A stretch of DNA of 64,000 nucleotides from NCBI GenBank assembly GCA_963920665.1, contig OY987265.1, positions 42,103,001-42,167,000 on the forward strand, written 5' to 3'. The notes beneath the pieces were generated by a model. It did not search any database. It was not told where the DNA came from and saw only the letters and a list, made by a program, of their open reading frames with translations. Source of the stretch: Straminergon stramineum (Eukaryota; Streptophyta; Bryopsida; Hypnales; Calliergonaceae). This document shows positions 58,802 to 64,000 of this stretch, piece by piece. Position 1 is the first letter of the stretch; each line of letters opens with the position of its first letter. The position numbers and the translations under genes are program-made.

Positions 58802-61123
58802 GATTGATGAGTATACTGTTCTAAACTGTTTGCAGAAATGAAGGCCATAAGCCAGCATTGATGACCTCTTTTACTGTGCTTCCTTCGTAGATTGATGGAG
58901 ATTCGTCTGGTCCGTTTAAAGGTTTAAGTATTGCAATATTGCTGATTCGTCAGATAGATACGCTTGCATGTCGGTCTTCAGGGACTAGTTCAAAGATATG
59001 CAGCACTCAGTTTTATGGAGATTTGATATCAAGTGAGGAGACTTCAAGAAGTTCCTCAACTCAAAGATTCAAAAGCTAACCTCTCCTTTTATAAGAAAAA
59101 TCACTAAACGGTTTGCAAGTGTTCCTCGTGATTACTTACTCCCGTGGTTGATTGTAGCCCAGGCATGTACATATCACAGCCTCGAGGGAAGACCATTTCC
59201 TTGTGCATTCAACCGGTAATTACCACTTGATTCTTGCACCTGCTTACCAACTGAGTGCGTGCGTTGGACGACCTTCACTGCCAGAGGTTGCGTCTACAAA
59301 AGTTCCTTGTTGAACAGGATTGCGAGCATACGATGGTAAACATCCATCGTAAACAGTGCGGTATGCTCTTGCTACTTCTTGCCTTCTGCTGAGCACATCA
59401 AGTCACATATGTTAGGAGACGAAATTGTGGCGAAGTCACGTCGATCACAGAGTAAGTTAGAAGATTCCCATGTACTGTACTCGAATGCCATATTTTATTA
59501 TCATCAGCTGTGGTCCTGCTGACTTTAGATGTTGGCTCTGCGTTTTTTCAGCATTCCGTAGAATTTTAGCAAAATTTACCTTTTAAATGAATTTTAGCAC
59601 GAAAAAACAAGATACATTAGGATTGTTGATGGGACTTTGATAAGTGTGAAAAAGTCATGTCAAAAAAGAACTAAACTAGTGAGGTTAAAGCATTGACATC
59701 TTCACATGTGAAGACAATGGTTCATTAGTTAAGAAACTTGCAAACTCAACTTGCAAACCATTGTGTTAGAGATTCCTTTTCATAACAATTTAGAAAAAGG
59801 TCTTCTTGAATGTGATACACATTTGACAGGAAGATAAAAAAACAATCTGCAATTTGGTCAATTTGGTCATTTTGGACACCTAGGTTGTGACATTAATCCT
59901 GAAATGATGGGCCATGATCATTAGTCATGAAATTATCTTCGAACATGATGAATATTTGGCTTCCTCATTTTTGCAAAAACTCTGAAAGTCATTCATTCAT
60001 CACACTTTCGAGTCCTCTGGAGCATTCCAGGGTTAAAGAGGTCGGGTCAAGACATGGTTGGTAGTTACAAGAGCAAAGTCTCATCGCGAGAGCATGTTAT
60101 TAGCAGGGCATGGTAGGCAGCCAATATACCCCAGCAAATCCTGGCTTTGATGAAACGACCGTGTTTTATATTCTTTGCCCTAGACGACCCGGTCCTCTGC
60201 TTCTGTTGCCACCCCCACATTCGTCTTTCCAAAACTCATTATGAGGAGCTTTGGGTTCGTTGTTGATCCCACATGTGTCACAATGTGCTGCACAACACAA
60301 GGGAGAGTTTCTTTAGTCATCAGGTGCTGGAACCCAGAAACCTAAGTTATACATGAAAATAATAAGCAACTTGTATACAAGAGGCTCTGTCCCTTTCTCA
60401 TAGTGCAGCTACAAACAGACGTGCAGGAGACTCTGTAGCTTACAGTCTCATGAGGCACTCAATAATTGCGTATTTGTCATGTTGCATACACAACTAATTG
60501 GACAACTTCCACTTGTCAAGACGTGAACACTTGAACATATCTGAGAGTGGATTTAAATGACCATATATGTCTCCCAAGGCAATGCTATTAGCGAGGCTTG
60601 AATGAATTTCAGAGTAGCTGCACTATGCATGTTCATTTCAATTTGGGGACTCGGACTTAGACTAGGACAACAAATACTACTGCAAAAACAATTGTTTTCT
60701 TAAGCGGGAGAGTCGGTTGACGAGTAGTGAAATAGGTCCATGAAGTAGCGTAATCTCACCCTGCAAGGTCCACAACCCAAATTAGCTAAATTAGTCTCCT
60801 CAAGATGTAGCGTTCACAGATTTGCCAATTAAAATATACTTTTCACATCGAACCGTAACACAAGTCAGGACCAAAACTTGGAGAATGTATTTATAAGCTG
60901 TGCATTATCCACATGATTGATGATGAGTGAAACAAGCGGAAACTGTAACTGAATATACCTACCCCAAATAGAAATATATATAACTGTCATGTTTCTTTTA
61001 ACACAATTCTCATTTTCGTAGGACATTAGAACTTCCCAAGTTTTCAAACCATTGCTCAGTCTCTCCCCTTGGTGTACAGACAAGTCAGACAAGCAAATTA
61101 GCAGGTGAGCTGAAAGCAAGTAC
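58802..61123. other. Convergent intergenic region between P5CDH and PGI
   Basis: Low-copy, moderately AT-rich sequence with no recognised gene. It should contain the PGI 3' terminal exon and both polyadenylation regions. After the last recognised PGI exon (ending 61,124) the correct terminal exon could not be chosen; one acceptor-like CTTGCAG on the minus strand lies near 60,765. Confidence 0.4.
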
Positions 61124-63832
<2,709 letters not shown>

Positions 63833-64000
63833 CTGCACAGAACCTTAAGCTATATTGGTCCGCTGCATTTTGTGGATATATATACATATACATATGCTCT
63901 TAACCATTTGTCAACAAATTTATATATGATTTTCGACGACAAAAAACTCCAAGGTTAGTGCATTTCTGAGAGCATACTGGAAAGTTGTCCTCCAAGGGAG

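Noticed and set aside
63833..64000. Another PGI exon at the right edge
   Set aside because: The minus-strand reading does not give the expected residues preceding VLLGL, and stops occur; it is taken as intron.

Overview
The window is plant nuclear DNA. Five split genes encode recognisable plant proteins, with short GT-AG introns. One is P5C dehydrogenase of the plant ALDH12 type with a mitochondrial presequence, and telo-box-like AAACCCTAA motifs sit at two promoters. Between the genes lie long AT-rich tracts packed with small terminal-inverted-repeat (TIR) elements. A non-seed plant such as a moss would fit, but that is a guess. I saw no rRNA, tRNA, CRISPR array or prokaryotic operon.

Region 1 (about 1-20,500) is gene-poor. 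It holds TIR-element families named here A to H, most strikingly a ~930 bp family (B) whose best copies start TTAACCCCTAAAGGACC and end with the reverse complement, flanked by TTAA. At 12.4-15.1 kb one B copy holds a second B copy, which holds an A element; a G-like element also interrupts the outer copy. Low-copy GC-balanced islands lie at 8.16-9.7 kb and 18.7-20.5 kb, with no gene I can name. Region 2 (20,568-21,825, minus strand) is a two-exon 2-oxoglutarate/Fe(II) dioxygenase of the gibberellin-20-oxidase-like class. Region 3 (about 22-41.1 kb) is again mostly mobile-element debris: more A, B, C, E, G and H copies, a CACTA-like mini-element and a LINE-like tail with an 18 bp target duplication.

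Region 4 (41,191-64,000) is gene-rich: an eEF1A-lysine-methyltransferase-4-like methyltransferase (+, 7 exons), arginyl-tRNA synthetase (-, 15 exons), P5C dehydrogenase (+, 16 exons) and the 3' part of cytosolic-type glucose-6-phosphate isomerase (-, 9 exons seen, 5' part beyond the window). ArgRS and P5CDH are divergent, and their 1.7 kb intergenic region carries an inverted pair of ~160 bp GC-rich repeats and two small elements. P5CDH and PGI converge. The genes do not form one pathway: the methyltransferase and ArgRS both serve translation, P5CDH serves proline catabolism in mitochondria, and PGI serves glycolysis and sucrose metabolism.

Exon borders were read by hand from splice sites, kept in frame, and checked against family motifs. 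Repeat families were defined by comparing copies inside this window only; family letters are local labels.
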